NCBI RefSeq assembly: GCF_004339565.1
Contig: NZ_SMFZ01000002.1
Location: 1,612,001-1,676,000 of the forward strand
DNA: 64,000 bases
Reading direction: 5' to 3'
Origin: Pseudonocardia endophytica
Lineage (GTDB): Bacteria > Actinomycetota > Actinomycetes > Mycobacteriales > Pseudonocardiaceae
This document shows, in pieces, positions 51,141-60,004 of the stretch (position 1 is its first letter; each line of letters begins with the position of its first letter). Below the pieces are notes generated by a model, which made no database searches, was not told the origin of the DNA, and was given only the letters and a program-made list of their open reading frames with translations. The position numbers and the translations under genes were made by a program.

Positions 51141-52571
51141 GTGCACGTCGCGGTGTTGCCGACCGAGGATGCAGAGCATGGCGCGCTTGTCGAGGTCGGT
51201 CCGCCATACGCGGTGATGGACGATGTCCTTGTCCACAGGGTGCATCTCGGGGCCGGTGTCTACCTTGACGTCGACCTCATGGCGCCGTGCCACTGGCGGC
51301 GGCTGACCTTCCCGTTGGGCTCGGAGGGCGCGGCACCGGTGTTGACCCGCCTGCTTGGGCAGTCTGCTGCCGATGGATTGGGTGATGGCGACATAGGCCC
51401 TATAGGCGGCAGTGATGGGACGGTCGCCGTCGACATCGCTGGCGCCGGCCCGTGGCTGCGAGTCGCGGTCGTCGATGCGGTGGATCAGTGGGTCCACCTC
51501 ACGCTCGACCAGTCACTGCTCGATGCCGAGCGCGCAGTCAGCCGCATGCGCGCCGCCGTTGGTCTGCCCGACGGTCCCGCACGGTCCGCGGTAATGAGTG
51601 AGTCTCTACTGCTAGCCCGGCGGGCGTCCGGCGGGCTGGTCCGGTTCCTGCAGGCTGTGGACGCGACCGTCGCCCCAGCTCTTAGAGCCGCACTGCGAAC
51701 GCTGGTCGACGGATACGCCGCGTTAACCAACGAGGTCGTCGGCGAGGATCACGCTCTCGACGCCGTCGTCGCCGCAGGCGAGCACCTGACCGCGGACCTG
51801 ACTCGGCGGACGGTCACCCGGCGTTTCGAACTCCCTGCAGCGACCGCCGTCCGAGCCGCACCAGGTGCCGGCGCGAGCATGATCGACCCACGGCAGTCGC
51901 GTGCCAGGACGTTCGCAATATCCCCGGATCCGACTCTCGCCGAGGTCAGCGTCACTTCCGGTGGGCAGATCGATGCCGGGACGGTCGCCGTCCGCGCGGC
52001 CGCGTTCGGTGCCCGGGTTGCGCCGGAGATGCTGTCGCGTCTGATGGTGCGCCTCGTCGAGCGCAACTCGGGCCGTATTGGTGGTCACGCGCTCCTGTCT
52101 CCGGGACGGAGGTCACGGGGCCGCGCGGTATTCGAGGCGCGTGTCCCGCTCGTCGGAATTGACCCTAACCAGGTGCGGGCCGACCTCTTCGATGTGTTCG
52201 TCGTCCGAGAACCGGCCAGCGACGACGACGACGCTGGCCTGCGCCGCGCACGTAAGGCCGTGACGTTGCTGAGCGGGTGGCGGCAGCTGTGCGGGCTCGT
52301 GCTGATGCCGGTGCGTCCGGCCGAGATTGCGCCCCTTCTACGGGACGCGGTCGTCGGGTTGCGGGACGGAGCAGACGGTCCAGAAGGTGATCCCGTTTGC
52401 AATGGCGCACCGTCCCTTCGGAACCTGCACCGGTTCGCGTCGATGGACGACGAGCCGTTGCTCGAGTGGCTGCGTGCGAGTGCTCGGCCGGGCGGTCCGG
52501 ATGCCGCACACGACTCTGGCGGACTGACCGTCGCCGAGCTGGCTGTCGCCGACGCGACTCTAGCCAAATGA
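51141..52571 (+). CDS. Hypothetical protein, about 476 residues
   Basis: Chosen start is GTG 51141, eight bases after GAGG; GTG 51126 would add five residues. No family recognised. The N-terminal 120 residues are beta-rich (VHVAVLPTEDAEHGALVEVG, DGTVAVDIAGAGPWLRVAVV); the middle is helical (GGLVRFLQAVDATVAPALRAAL); and the end is mixed (LFDVFVVREPASDDDD). No transmembrane segment. It shares strand with the gene at 50273 and ends at a strong terminator. Even codon use suggests a real gene. Confidence 0.65.
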   Translation: MHVAVLPTEDAEHGALVEVGPPYAVMDDVLVHRVHLGAGVYLDVDLMAPCHWRRLTFPLGSEGAAPVLTRLLGQSAADGLGDGDIGPIGGSDGTVAVDIAGAGPWLRVAVVDAVDQWVHLTLDQSLLDAERAVSRMRAAVGLPDGPARSAVMSESLLLARRASGGLVRFLQAVDATVAPALRAALRTLVDGYAALTNEVVGEDHALDAVVAAGEHLTADLTRRTVTRRFELPAATAVRAAPGAGASMIDPRQSRARTFAISPDPTLAEVSVTSGGQIDAGTVAVRAAAFGARVAPEMLSRLMVRLVERNSGRIGGHALLSPGRRSRGRAVFEARVPLVGIDPNQVRADLFDVFVVREPASDDDDAGLRRARKAVTLLSGWRQLCGLVLMPVRPAEIAPLLRDAVVGLRDGADGPEGDPVCNGAPSLRNLHRFASMDDEPLLEWLRASARPGGPDAAHDSGGLTVAELAVADATLAK

Positions 52572-52575
52572 CGGG

Positions 52576-52610
52576 CGGTCCCGGCCCGCCTCAAGGACTG
52601 ACCGGGACCG
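52576..52610. terminator. Bidirectional hairpin terminator
   Basis: CGGTCCCGG (52576-52584) and CCGGGACCG (52602-52610) form a perfect 9-bp stem between convergent genes. Confidence 0.65.
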
Positions 52611-52611
52611 A

Positions 52612-53007
52612 TCAGCGGACGGCGCGCCCAAGGACGGAGACAAGCAACACGACCGTCGCGGCGAGCGCTAGGACTGACGCGAGACCTGCCAGGGCCACTA
52701 CGGACAGGCCGATCGCTGCCGTCAGCACCGTGCCCGCGGCGCGCCCGACGGTCGTGAAGTTCGCCGTCAGGACCGCGGCGGACAGGAGCGTCGCCACGGC
52801 TGCGACGGCAACCCAGAAGAGGATCACGTGATGTCCACCGAGTGTGATGACCCTCGTAAGTGCCGACGTCTCGTCGAACCACGGTCCGGTGGCCGACATC
52901 CAAGCCGCTACGCCGGCGTCGAGCACGGCAAGACACCAGCAGACCCGGCGGCTCCCGCGCGGGAGTTCAACCCCGGACGGGCGGGGTGCGATTCGCAGCA
53001 TCGTCAC
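52612..53007 (-). CDS. Small membrane protein (4 TM helices)
   Basis: 131 residues from GTG 53007, which overlaps the previous stop as GTGA (ATG 53001 is also in frame). Hydrophobic segments: CWCLAVLDAGVAAWMSATG, VILFWVAVAAVATLLSAAVL, VLTAAIGLSVVALAGLAS and ALAATVVLLVSVLG. Similar in layout to the protein at 53587, with an aromatic first TM and a ~20-residue extracellular loop. No family recognised. Confidence 0.65.
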   Translation of the reverse strand: MTMLRIAPRPSGVELPRGSRRVCWCLAVLDAGVAAWMSATGPWFDETSALTRVITLGGHHVILFWVAVAAVATLLSAAVLTANFTTVGRAAGTVLTAAIGLSVVALAGLASVLALAATVVLLVSVLGRAVR

Positions 53008-53558
53008 CACCGCCAAGCGGTGAGGGGGTAGAACAAACAGAGGTCGCCGTGCTCGGGCTTGCAGGTTCCGACGACCCCGAAAACGATCGGGTCGAGGAGA
53101 TCGGCAGTCGTGCGCACCACACCCTCCAGCAGTCGTGTGGCTCGCGCGAGAGCTGGGTGTGCCGGGACTGGTCCGACGACGACGCGTGCGACCTCGTCGG
53201 TGCAAGTCCGCGGGCCGTCGGCGAGGTCGGGCACTAGCTCGGCAACCGGCCCGGCTGGATCCAGCTCGTGAGCAATGGCGAGTGCATGAAGGGCGATGCC
53301 GTGTCCGGCGAACTGGGCGAGACGGCGGACCTGCCGCCGCGGCAGCACGGCCCGACCGTCCACGGCAGCCGGATCCCGGCCGGCCGGGCCGTAGAGCCAC
53401 GGACGGCCGGCGTCGAGGAGCAGCACCGGCTCGTCGCTCCAGTGGAGAACGACGGGACTGGGCAGCTCGGGGTGACGGAAGTGCAGGTGGGCCGACAGCC
53501 GGGTCAGGTCGTACCGGCGCGGGGGCGGGACGTCGGTGTATAGATCAGTCGAGTGCAT
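53004..53558 (-). CDS. Hypothetical soluble protein between two membrane protein genes
   Basis: 184 residues from ATG 53558 (GGAG six bases upstream). MHSTDLYTDVPPPRRYDLTRL opens it; HWSDEPVLLLDAGRPWLYGP and AQFAGHGIALHALAIAHEL follow, then a segment with RTCTDEVARVVVGPVPAHP and a Cys in VVGTCKPEHGDLCLFYPL. No catalytic motif recognised. Coupling to the gene at 53007 suggests a shared function with the membrane proteins. Confidence 0.62.
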   Translation of the reverse strand: MHSTDLYTDVPPPRRYDLTRLSAHLHFRHPELPSPVVLHWSDEPVLLLDAGRPWLYGPAGRDPAAVDGRAVLPRRQVRRLAQFAGHGIALHALAIAHELDPAGPVAELVPDLADGPRTCTDEVARVVVGPVPAHPALARATRLLEGVVRTTADLLDPIVFGVVGTCKPEHGDLCLFYPLTAWRW

Positions 53559-53586
53559 GGCGACTCCAATCGTCGACAGGGAGCGG

Positions 53587-54069
53587 TCAGAGCCGCTCAA
53601 CGACGGCGGCCACGACGGCCAACGTCAGGACAGACGTGGCGAGAGCAATCAGCACGAGCGCAACTAGGCCGGACACCGCGATCGCACCGCAACCTGCTCC
53701 CACCACGATCACGCAAAGCGGAACGACGCCGGTCTCTGACAGGCCATGGGTGACGAAGGCAGCGCCAGCGAGCAGGGCGAGAGAGAGTCCAGCGAGGACT
53801 AGCAGCGCGACCGGGTGCCCCCAGGTCGCGATCGCGCAGGCCGGGCCCGAGCAAGGCAGGACGTCGAGGAACACGAACGCGAGCCACGCAGCGAGGCCTG
53901 CGTTTGCGACGCCGATGAACCAGATGGTTGCCCGAACCGGGCCAGCGACCGGGACCGGCACACCGCCCCACGGCCGGGTCTGGTGCTCGAGATAGGTACC
54001 GAGCGGACTGCGGCCAGCCGTCGGGACACGATTGATCGGAGGTCTGGCTAGGAATGGGGCCGAGCTCAT
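53587..54069 (-). CDS. Small membrane protein (4 TM helices)
   Basis: 160 residues from ATG 54069. A ~45-residue Pro-rich cytoplasmic N-terminus precedes TIWFIGVANAGLAAWLAFVF, VALLVLAGLSLALLAGAAFV, VVPLCVIVVGAGCGAIAVSG and VLIALATSVLTLAVVAAVV. Two Cys in VLPCSGPACAI sit in the first outside loop. First gene of a three-gene leftward unit with 53004 and 52612. Family unknown. Confidence 0.65.
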   Translation of the reverse strand: MSSAPFLARPPINRVPTAGRSPLGTYLEHQTRPWGGVPVPVAGPVRATIWFIGVANAGLAAWLAFVFLDVLPCSGPACAIATWGHPVALLVLAGLSLALLAGAAFVTHGLSETGVVPLCVIVVGAGCGAIAVSGLVALVLIALATSVLTLAVVAAVVERL

Positions 54070-54099
54070 GAGTGCTCCTCTGATGGTGCCGATCCGGGT

Positions 54100-54692
54100 G
54101 CGATGGAGCCAGAACAGCAGTGCCTAGGGAGCGTGGGTCCGGATTGGGCCTCGAACAGCCCGATCTGCGCCACTCGTCGGTCGCACCTCCTATACTCACC
54201 GGCCGATGAGTCGGTTAGGGCGCGCACCGGCTCATCGGGGGCTAGCCAGAAGGGTCGGCTGCCGGGCTTGGACGGCTCGAGTAGAGCGCCTCGTGTGCAG
54301 GCGCGGGTGCCCTTGGGTAGCGAGCCTTAGCGCAGAGAGGCCTCCACCGCACACCCGCTTCGTCACGGCTGAGGCAGCCCTGAGTATCGGCTCTTGATCG
54401 CCGATGTCAGGGGATGACGGAAAATCGAGCTCGACCTTAGACAGAAAGGCGATCTTGAGCGGCAGATCTCGGCGGCGCAACCGTTGCGTTCGTCGGGTAC
54501 TTGCAGTGCCCGAGAGGGCAGTCTGCGCGTCGATTCGCCACGCTGCCTGGTCGAGGTCTGCGCGTCAGCAAAGGTGCGGTCCGGCGTCAGCGACTGTGCG
54601 CTGTCGGCCAGCGCACCGCTGGTACGACGACTAAAGTCCGAAGCAGCCGTATCCCTTCGGCTACTCAGGACCAGCGATAGAGTCAGACATCT
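54100..54692. other. 593-base stretch without a supported gene, upstream of NACHT gene
   Basis: Short frames exist but none has a ribosome site or family features. CCGATGAG at about 54202-54209 and CTCATCGG about 20 bases further form an 8-bp inverted repeat. The composition shifts to lower GC toward the NACHT gene, consistent with a separate acquisition. Confidence 0.5.
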
Positions 54693-54725
54693 GTGCGATT
54701 GCGTCAGATCGGTGAGGGGGTTGCC

Positions 54726-57653
54726 TTGGTAGATGCACTTGGATCGCTTCTGGGCGCAGTCGCTGGACGGGCCACTGCGCGGTCGCTAAGTGCGGTTCTA
54801 GGGCCAGAGGGTGCGGCAGCCTTGGCTACTTCTATCGACGCAGATGTTGGCATATTTGAGCTTCGCGATGCCGACAATGAGCCGGTTGGCTTGCTATCTA
54901 CAGCACAAGTCAGGGATATCGACTTGTTCTTAGCCCGCCCTGAAGTACGAAGTATCTGCGAGTCGTACCTCATTATTACGACCGCTGCTGCGGGTCTAGG
55001 CGAATCCGACACGGCCGCCGCCGAGGAATCTAGAAGCGCGATCGCAGAAGCCTTCGAAGAAATTGCAGGCAGGTGGTGTTCCGAAAATCGGACCGACGCC
55101 TGGCACACACTTGCGTTGGACATATGGCGTCTGATGGCGGGCGAGCTCGACTCCGCAACTGAGCGCGTACGATTGTACATGCAGAGGGACACTCGTCATG
55201 GGGCTCAGTTCACTCAGGGGGCGGTCTTCGCTTCGCAGTTGCTAAGAGGCTCACATCGCGATTTCGGTTCGTATTCTCGTAGCCTTACGGAAGTCTTCCG
55301 CGACACTAGCCGAATCACTCACGCCTTAGAAGCTGGCAGCATGATCAGTGCTGCGATGCGTCGACGCTACGAAGAGCTCCCCATGACGCAGATCCAGGAT
55401 GATCACCGTTTCCTAGACTCGCAACTCTATGTGCAAAGGACTATTCGACCGTTCCGGGGTGACGGTCAAGTTTCGCAGGCCCCAGGGGTGGCGCCCATCC
55501 ATAGCGAAGAACTTACTAGGCCTCACGTCCGCGGCCGAGCCGTGATCATCGGTAACCCTGGCGTTGGTAAGAGTACGCTTATTGGCCATATGGCCCTCCA
55601 ATTGTCAAGCGATATCGAGCTGGGGCTGACTCCGATAGTGCTGCTTTGTAAGAAAATTGGGGCGCCTAGCGGGGAAGATGTTTCCATTGTCGAGCACGTC
55701 GTGCGGCGGTTGAGCGCTGACCATTCGCTAACTTTGAATGTGAACCAGATCCGCGACTTGCTTCTTCTGGGCAAGGCGTGTCTCATCTTCGATGGCATCG
55801 ACGAAGTACTAGATCATACTCGGCGGCGCACGCTAATTCGTCGAATCGAGGCGTTCGCTGAGGAGTTTCCGGCCGTCAGCGTTCTCGCAACTAGTAGGAA
55901 AGTCGGCTACGAACAAGCGCGCTTCAGTGATGACTTTCAGACGTACTCGTTGGCCGAATTCGATTACAGGCAGTTCCTAGAATATGTTCGGCGTTGGTTT
56001 GCTCTGACTCGCCGCGATGATGTTGAGCGCAACGCCTTTATTGCAGAATCGGAGTCGGTCGCCGACATTCGGAGCAACCCGCTCATGTTGTCTCTCCTGT
56101 GTGGCCTATATCAAGCTCGGGGGTACATCCCACGGAACCGACGGCTAGTGTATCGAGAATGCGCTGACCTATTGTTTACGCGGTGGGATGCCAGTCGCCA
56201 GATCGAGCAGCCGACTGACCATCGTCAGCACGGCAACTATCTCATGCATGAGATCGCCCTATTCTTCTTTGAGAACCAAACTGCTCAAGCTGGCGTAGAG
56301 GAGTCGCAATTGACCGGCCTCATCGCCCGCTTCTTCGAGAACACTGCCGGTCTTGACCGAGACGAGAGTACCCGCCGGGCACGCCTTTTCCTTGAGTTTT
56401 GTTCTGGACGCGCATGGCTCCTCTCCCGGCTGGGAACGGACGCTCGCGGACGGCGACTTTATAGCTTTACTCATCGAACCTTTATGGAGTATTACGCAGC
56501 TGAGGCGTTCGTGCGTCGCAGCGATGGTATAGAACATCTAGTAGATAGAATCGAGAAGGTATTCCGCTCGAATCCGAGCTCTGTTGTGCCAGAGGTTATG
56601 GTCCAAGCCTTTGATGAAAGAGTAGAGCGTGGCGCTGAAAAGGTCTTACGGTTGCTTGTTGCTCGCGGGACGAGAGGGCGGACAGGAGTTGTCGCGGACA
56701 ACTATCTCACCCTTTGCTTGCGTACAGTCAATGTCTGCGCAATGTCTCGAGCTATTATTGATCTCCTGCCGCAGATGTGTCTAGATTTCTGGCGCGAAGC
56801 TGGTCCTGTTAAGACTACGAACCGATCATCAGCGGCTCTTTTTGAGCTACATCGGGACGCTCGCGCTAAGATGCTGGACGGGCGTGATCACGCGAAAAGC
56901 GGTCGCCTTGAGTATGAGATAGATCGCAGGTGGGCGCGCTTTGAATTAATCGGTAGCGCTGATCAATTCGATGCCGGGTGGGCTGACGAAGTACGCCCGC
57001 TTCTATATGCAAATGAGGGCGGTAATAGTCGGTTCCAAGAAGTTCCTTGGATGCGATATGTCGCTACTCATGGCTTGAGTATAGATCAGGCTATCGTCGA
57101 CTTGTGGTTGCTAAGGCACGTCGTATCTCCGGGCGAGCTCATCGTAGATGCCCCGAACGTCCGCCGCGCTGAACCGTCCCTCTTAACTGAAGGTTTTGGT
57201 GGGGTATTGCCCGGCGTTGCCCTACGAGTCATCGTATCAATTATTGATGGCGAGTGGCGCCTAATCGATGATTGGCACAGAGGTCTACTTCGCTACTATT
57301 GGCGGCGAACCAAGGTGCACGTTAGTCATGTCATCGCGGACGAGGTGCTGAAGGTATTGTATTCAGAGCACGTGGGATGGAGCCTTGACTGGGGATCTCC
57401 GGCAATTGGCTTTGCGGAAGTCGTCGAGGAGGCGAAGCCGATCTTCCTCTGGCTTGCCTTGTTGGACTTCGAGGTAAGCGGCAGTCTCGCCGGCATGTCA
57501 GAAGCCGTGATATCAGAGCTTATTGGGATCAGTAAATTCTGGCAGGCTGTCAACAGAAATGTCGCGATCGACCCTGATTGTTCGAGTTCCTTTGGCTCGT
57601 ACGGGAACTGGGCTAGAGCTTGGGTGCATGGCCAGCGAATCATCAACGGATAG
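54726..57653 (+). CDS. NACHT-domain STAND NTPase (candidate antiphage sensor)
   Basis: 975 residues from TTG 54726, chosen for GTGAGGGGG five to six bases upstream; GTG 54693 would add 11 residues. An N-terminal ~250 residue region of unknown type precedes the NACHT module: Walker A VIIGNPGVGKSTLIGHMAL (~275), Walker B ACLIFDGIDEVLD (~350), sensor SVLATSRKVGYEQ, then the winged-helix region up to YSFTHRTFMEYYAAEAFVRR (~590), a phrase typical of bacterial NACHT proteins. The C-terminal ~380 residues are a helical sensor-like part without recognised repeats. Codon use is markedly AT-richer than its neighbours. No effector domain is obvious at the N-terminus. bNACHT and Avs-type proteins protect against phage. 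Confidence 0.88.
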   Translation: MVDALGSLLGAVAGRATARSLSAVLGPEGAAALATSIDADVGIFELRDADNEPVGLLSTAQVRDIDLFLARPEVRSICESYLIITTAAAGLGESDTAAAEESRSAIAEAFEEIAGRWCSENRTDAWHTLALDIWRLMAGELDSATERVRLYMQRDTRHGAQFTQGAVFASQLLRGSHRDFGSYSRSLTEVFRDTSRITHALEAGSMISAAMRRRYEELPMTQIQDDHRFLDSQLYVQRTIRPFRGDGQVSQAPGVAPIHSEELTRPHVRGRAVIIGNPGVGKSTLIGHMALQLSSDIELGLTPIVLLCKKIGAPSGEDVSIVEHVVRRLSADHSLTLNVNQIRDLLLLGKACLIFDGIDEVLDHTRRRTLIRRIEAFAEEFPAVSVLATSRKVGYEQARFSDDFQTYSLAEFDYRQFLEYVRRWFALTRRDDVERNAFIAESESVADIRSNPLMLSLLCGLYQARGYIPRNRRLVYRECADLLFTRWDASRQIEQPTDHRQHGNYLMHEIALFFFENQTAQAGVEESQLTGLIARFFENTAGLDRDESTRRARLFLEFCSGRAWLLSRLGTDARGRRLYSFTHRTFMEYYAAEAFVRRSDGIEHLVDRIEKVFRSNPSSVVPEVMVQAFDERVERGAEKVLRLLVARGTRGRTGVVADNYLTLCLRTVNVCAMSRAIIDLLPQMCLDFWREAGPVKTTNRSSAALFELHRDARAKMLDGRDHAKSGRLEYEIDRRWARFELIGSADQFDAGWADEVRPLLYANEGGNSRFQEVPWMRYVATHGLSIDQAIVDLWLLRHVVSPGELIVDAPNVRRAEPSLLTEGFGGVLPGVALRVIVSIIDGEWRLIDDWHRGLLRYYWRRTKVHVSHVIADEVLKVLYSEHVGWSLDWGSPAIGFAEVVEEAKPIFLWLALLDFEVSGSLAGMSEAVISELIGISKFWQAVNRNVAIDPDCSSSFGSYGNWARAWVHGQRIING

Positions 57654-58053
57654 ATCGATCCAACCCAGCTGCTTTGTTTCAGACGAAGATCGTTCGATGT
57701 CAAGAAACTGTCGACTCTGGCCCAGACTTTTGTGCGCATGCACTTCCTGGCGAGATTGATGTGATCCTGCTCGATATTCCCATCGAGGCGTCGACTTAGT
57801 GTGGGCTGTGAGTTGCGCCCGCAGGTGAAGCGGATATCGTCAGCAGGATCGCGACAACAGCGACCGTATACGTTGGGAACATGAATCGTCACTCGGCCTG
57901 GCTCGTCCGGCTGTTCGGCACCAGGAGCCCGTCGTCAGATGAGAGGCTTGGAATCGGTTTACCTTCGTAAAGGGTCGCAGGTTCGCACCTCCTGGAAATG
58001 CCCTTCGTGGGAACGTGTCCGAAGGGCGTCGCACGTAGCGGTAGCCTGGAGCC
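57654..58053. other. 400-base gap after NACHT gene, with one hairpin
   Basis: No supported gene. GCCCTTCG (58000-58007) and CGAAGGGC (58020-58027) form a perfect 8-bp stem with a 12-base loop, 27 bases before the XRE gene. It may attenuate or terminate transcription into that gene. Confidence 0.5.
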
Positions 58054-59292
58054 GTGCGTGGGGCTGGTGACGAGATGCAGATCGGCGAACGGATCGCCTT
58101 CTACCGGCAGCGTCGTGGCTACACACAGAGCCAGCTCGCGGGGCTCGTCGGCCGCAGTACAGATTGGCTGAGCAAGATCGAGCGCGGCGAACGCCAGGCT
58201 CGTCGCGTCGACGTTCTGACCGAGCTGGCCGCCGCCTTGCGCGTCTCGCTTGGCGATCTCATGGGCCAGCCCGTCCTCATGGAGGACGACGACGAGCGGG
58301 ACGACATCCCAGCTATCCGCGACGCGCTCATGGCGCCGGGCCGGCTGTCCCGGGTGCTGTTCGCCTCGGAGGAGGGAGCGCCGCCGGACCTTCGCCAAGC
58401 CGAGCAGCTCGTCGAGTTCCTGTGGGCCGACTACCAGCGCGGACGCATCGGCGATGTCGTCCAGCAGCTTCCTCGCCTGATCCAGGCTGCCCAACAGCTG
58501 GAGGACGCCGCGGCTGGCCGGGACTCGGATGATCGCCGTCGGTCCTGGGCGATGTCTGCCCGCACACACCACCTCGCGGCGACGACGTTGAGCAAGGTCG
58601 GAGAGGCAGACCTGTCGTGGATCGCGGCGGAGCGCGCGATGAAGGCGGCAGACGAAGCTGACGACCCGCTGGTCCTTGCGTCCGCAGCCCGGGCCGCAAC
58701 GCACGCCCTTCTGGCCGTCGGACGCTACGACGACGCGTTGAGCCTGGGCGAGACCGCGGCCAGCTGGCTCGTTCCGCAGGTGGAGGCCGGCGATCCGAAC
58801 GCACTCAGCCTGCTCGGGATGCTGCATCTGCGTACAGCCGTCGCGGCTGCGCGCCGTCAGGACCGCACCTCCGCCGACGACCTTCTCAACCAAGCGGAGC
58901 GCTCGGCTGAGCGGCTCGGGGAGGATGCGAACTACTGGCAGACGGGGTTCGGGCCGGCGAACGTCGAACTCCACCGCCTGTCGGCAGGGCTAGACCTCGG
59001 CGACATGACGTGGGTAGCCAACCGCGGCGAGGACGTCGACGTCTCGCACCTCCCGATCGAGCGCCAGGTCACGCACATGATCGACCTTGCTCGCGCCCTC
59101 TCGTACTTGGCCCGGGACGACGATGCTCTGGCCCTGCTGCTCAGCGCCGAGCAGACCGCGCCGGCGCTGGTACGCCACAGCGCCGTCGTACGGGAGACGG
59201 TGAAGAACATGCACCGACGGGCGCCGGTGACCGGCGGCAGCCGCTCGTCACGCTTGCTTGGCCTGGCACAGCGGTGCCGGGCGGTGCGATGA
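58054..59292 (+). CDS. XRE-type HTH regulator with helical-repeat (TPR-like) C-terminus
   Basis: 412 residues from GTG 58054; ATG 58075 (MQIGERIAFYRQRRG) is an equally good start. HTH at ~8-65: RIAFYRQRRGYTQSQLAGLVGRS, then WLSKIERGERQARR and LAAALRVSLGDLMG. Residues 90-400 are alpha-helical repeats (AARAATHALLAVGRYDDALSLG, LDLARALSYLARDDDALALL in outline), TPR-like, as in peptide- or metabolite-sensing regulators. Its stop overlaps the start of the flavoprotein gene (ATGA). Confidence 0.85.
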   Translation: MRGAGDEMQIGERIAFYRQRRGYTQSQLAGLVGRSTDWLSKIERGERQARRVDVLTELAAALRVSLGDLMGQPVLMEDDDERDDIPAIRDALMAPGRLSRVLFASEEGAPPDLRQAEQLVEFLWADYQRGRIGDVVQQLPRLIQAAQQLEDAAAGRDSDDRRRSWAMSARTHHLAATTLSKVGEADLSWIAAERAMKAADEADDPLVLASAARAATHALLAVGRYDDALSLGETAASWLVPQVEAGDPNALSLLGMLHLRTAVAAARRQDRTSADDLLNQAERSAERLGEDANYWQTGFGPANVELHRLSAGLDLGDMTWVANRGEDVDVSHLPIERQVTHMIDLARALSYLARDDDALALLLSAEQTAPALVRHSAVVRETVKNMHRRAPVTGGSRSSRLLGLAQRCRAVR

Positions 59293-59846
59293 CCGACGAC
59301 GCACCGGTCGTCGGTCTCGTCGCCGGTGCGGTAGGTGGCGTCGAGACGATCCGGCCCGACTTTGTCGCCCCGGCGCTCGACCGCGGTTGGCGGGTCGCCG
59401 TCACACTGACGCCGACCGCTGGCCAGTGGCTGGACAAGTCTGGCGAGCTCGAGCACCTCACGGGGCTCCCGGTGCGGGTGGCGCCGCGGCAGCCCGGCGA
59501 ACGCAGCCCGCACCCGCCGGTCAACTGCTACGTCGTCGCGCCGGCGTCGGCGAACACCGTCGCCAAGCTCGCGCTCGGTATCGCTGACAACCAGGCGCTC
59601 ACCACCGTTGGGGAGGCGATCGGCAATCCGGCCACGCCGGTCGTCGTGTTTCCGCGCGTGAACGCGGCGCTCGCCCGCCACCCCGCCTGGGAGGGACACC
59701 TGGCTGCGCTCCGCGCCGGCGGGGTCCACCTCGTGTACGGACCGGACGTATGGGTCCTTCACGAACCGCGGCAGGCGCCGCCGGACCGCCGGCTGCCGTG
59801 GGACTCGATACTCACAATCGTTGACCGGATCATCAATGACAGCTAG
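59289..59846 (+). CDS. Flavoprotein (Dfp/UbiX-like fold), coupled to XRE regulator
   Basis: 185 residues. VVGLVAGAVGGVETIRPDFV and YVVAPASANTVAKLALGIADN are the flavoprotein-family signatures shared with phosphopantothenoylcysteine decarboxylase and other FMN proteins. Without the PPC-decarboxylase His/Cys context the reaction is open. ATGA overlap with the XRE gene implies a joint unit, frequently seen in actinobacterial mobile elements. A 14-bp terminator follows. Confidence 0.85.
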   Translation: MTDDAPVVGLVAGAVGGVETIRPDFVAPALDRGWRVAVTLTPTAGQWLDKSGELEHLTGLPVRVAPRQPGERSPHPPVNCYVVAPASANTVAKLALGIADNQALTTVGEAIGNPATPVVVFPRVNAALARHPAWEGHLAALRAGGVHLVYGPDVWVLHEPRQAPPDRRLPWDSILTIVDRIINDS

Positions 59847-59872
59847 ATTTTCCGTGATCAATCGCGATCTCT

Positions 59873-59903
59873 GAGGGACCCGGACAGTTTGTCCGGGTCC
59901 CTC
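59873..59903. terminator. Perfect 14-bp hairpin terminator
   Basis: GAGGGACCCGGACA pairs with TGTCCGGGTCCCTC around a 3-base GTT loop, 27 bases after the flavoprotein stop. Confidence 0.85.
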
Positions 59904-59968
59904 GTGCATTCCGGGGTTCTCCTGTGATCGTGCCGCCTACGCGGTGCTGAGGCACAGGAGGAAGCTCG

Positions 59969-60004
59969 ATGTCAGTTCACAATCGCGAACGATCTGACAC
60001 GACA
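59969..60004 (+). pseudogene. First 12 codons of a gene cut off by the IS element
   Basis: AGGAGG at 59956-59961 stands seven bases before ATG 59969, followed by MSVHNRERSDTT before the IS begins. The frame then runs into IS sequence and stops within about 13 codons. The fine ribosome site argues that a true gene began here. Confidence 0.5.

Noticed and set aside
54103..54634. Several overlapping short frames before the NACHT gene
   Set aside because: No ribosome sites, Arg/Ser-rich random composition and mutual overlap.
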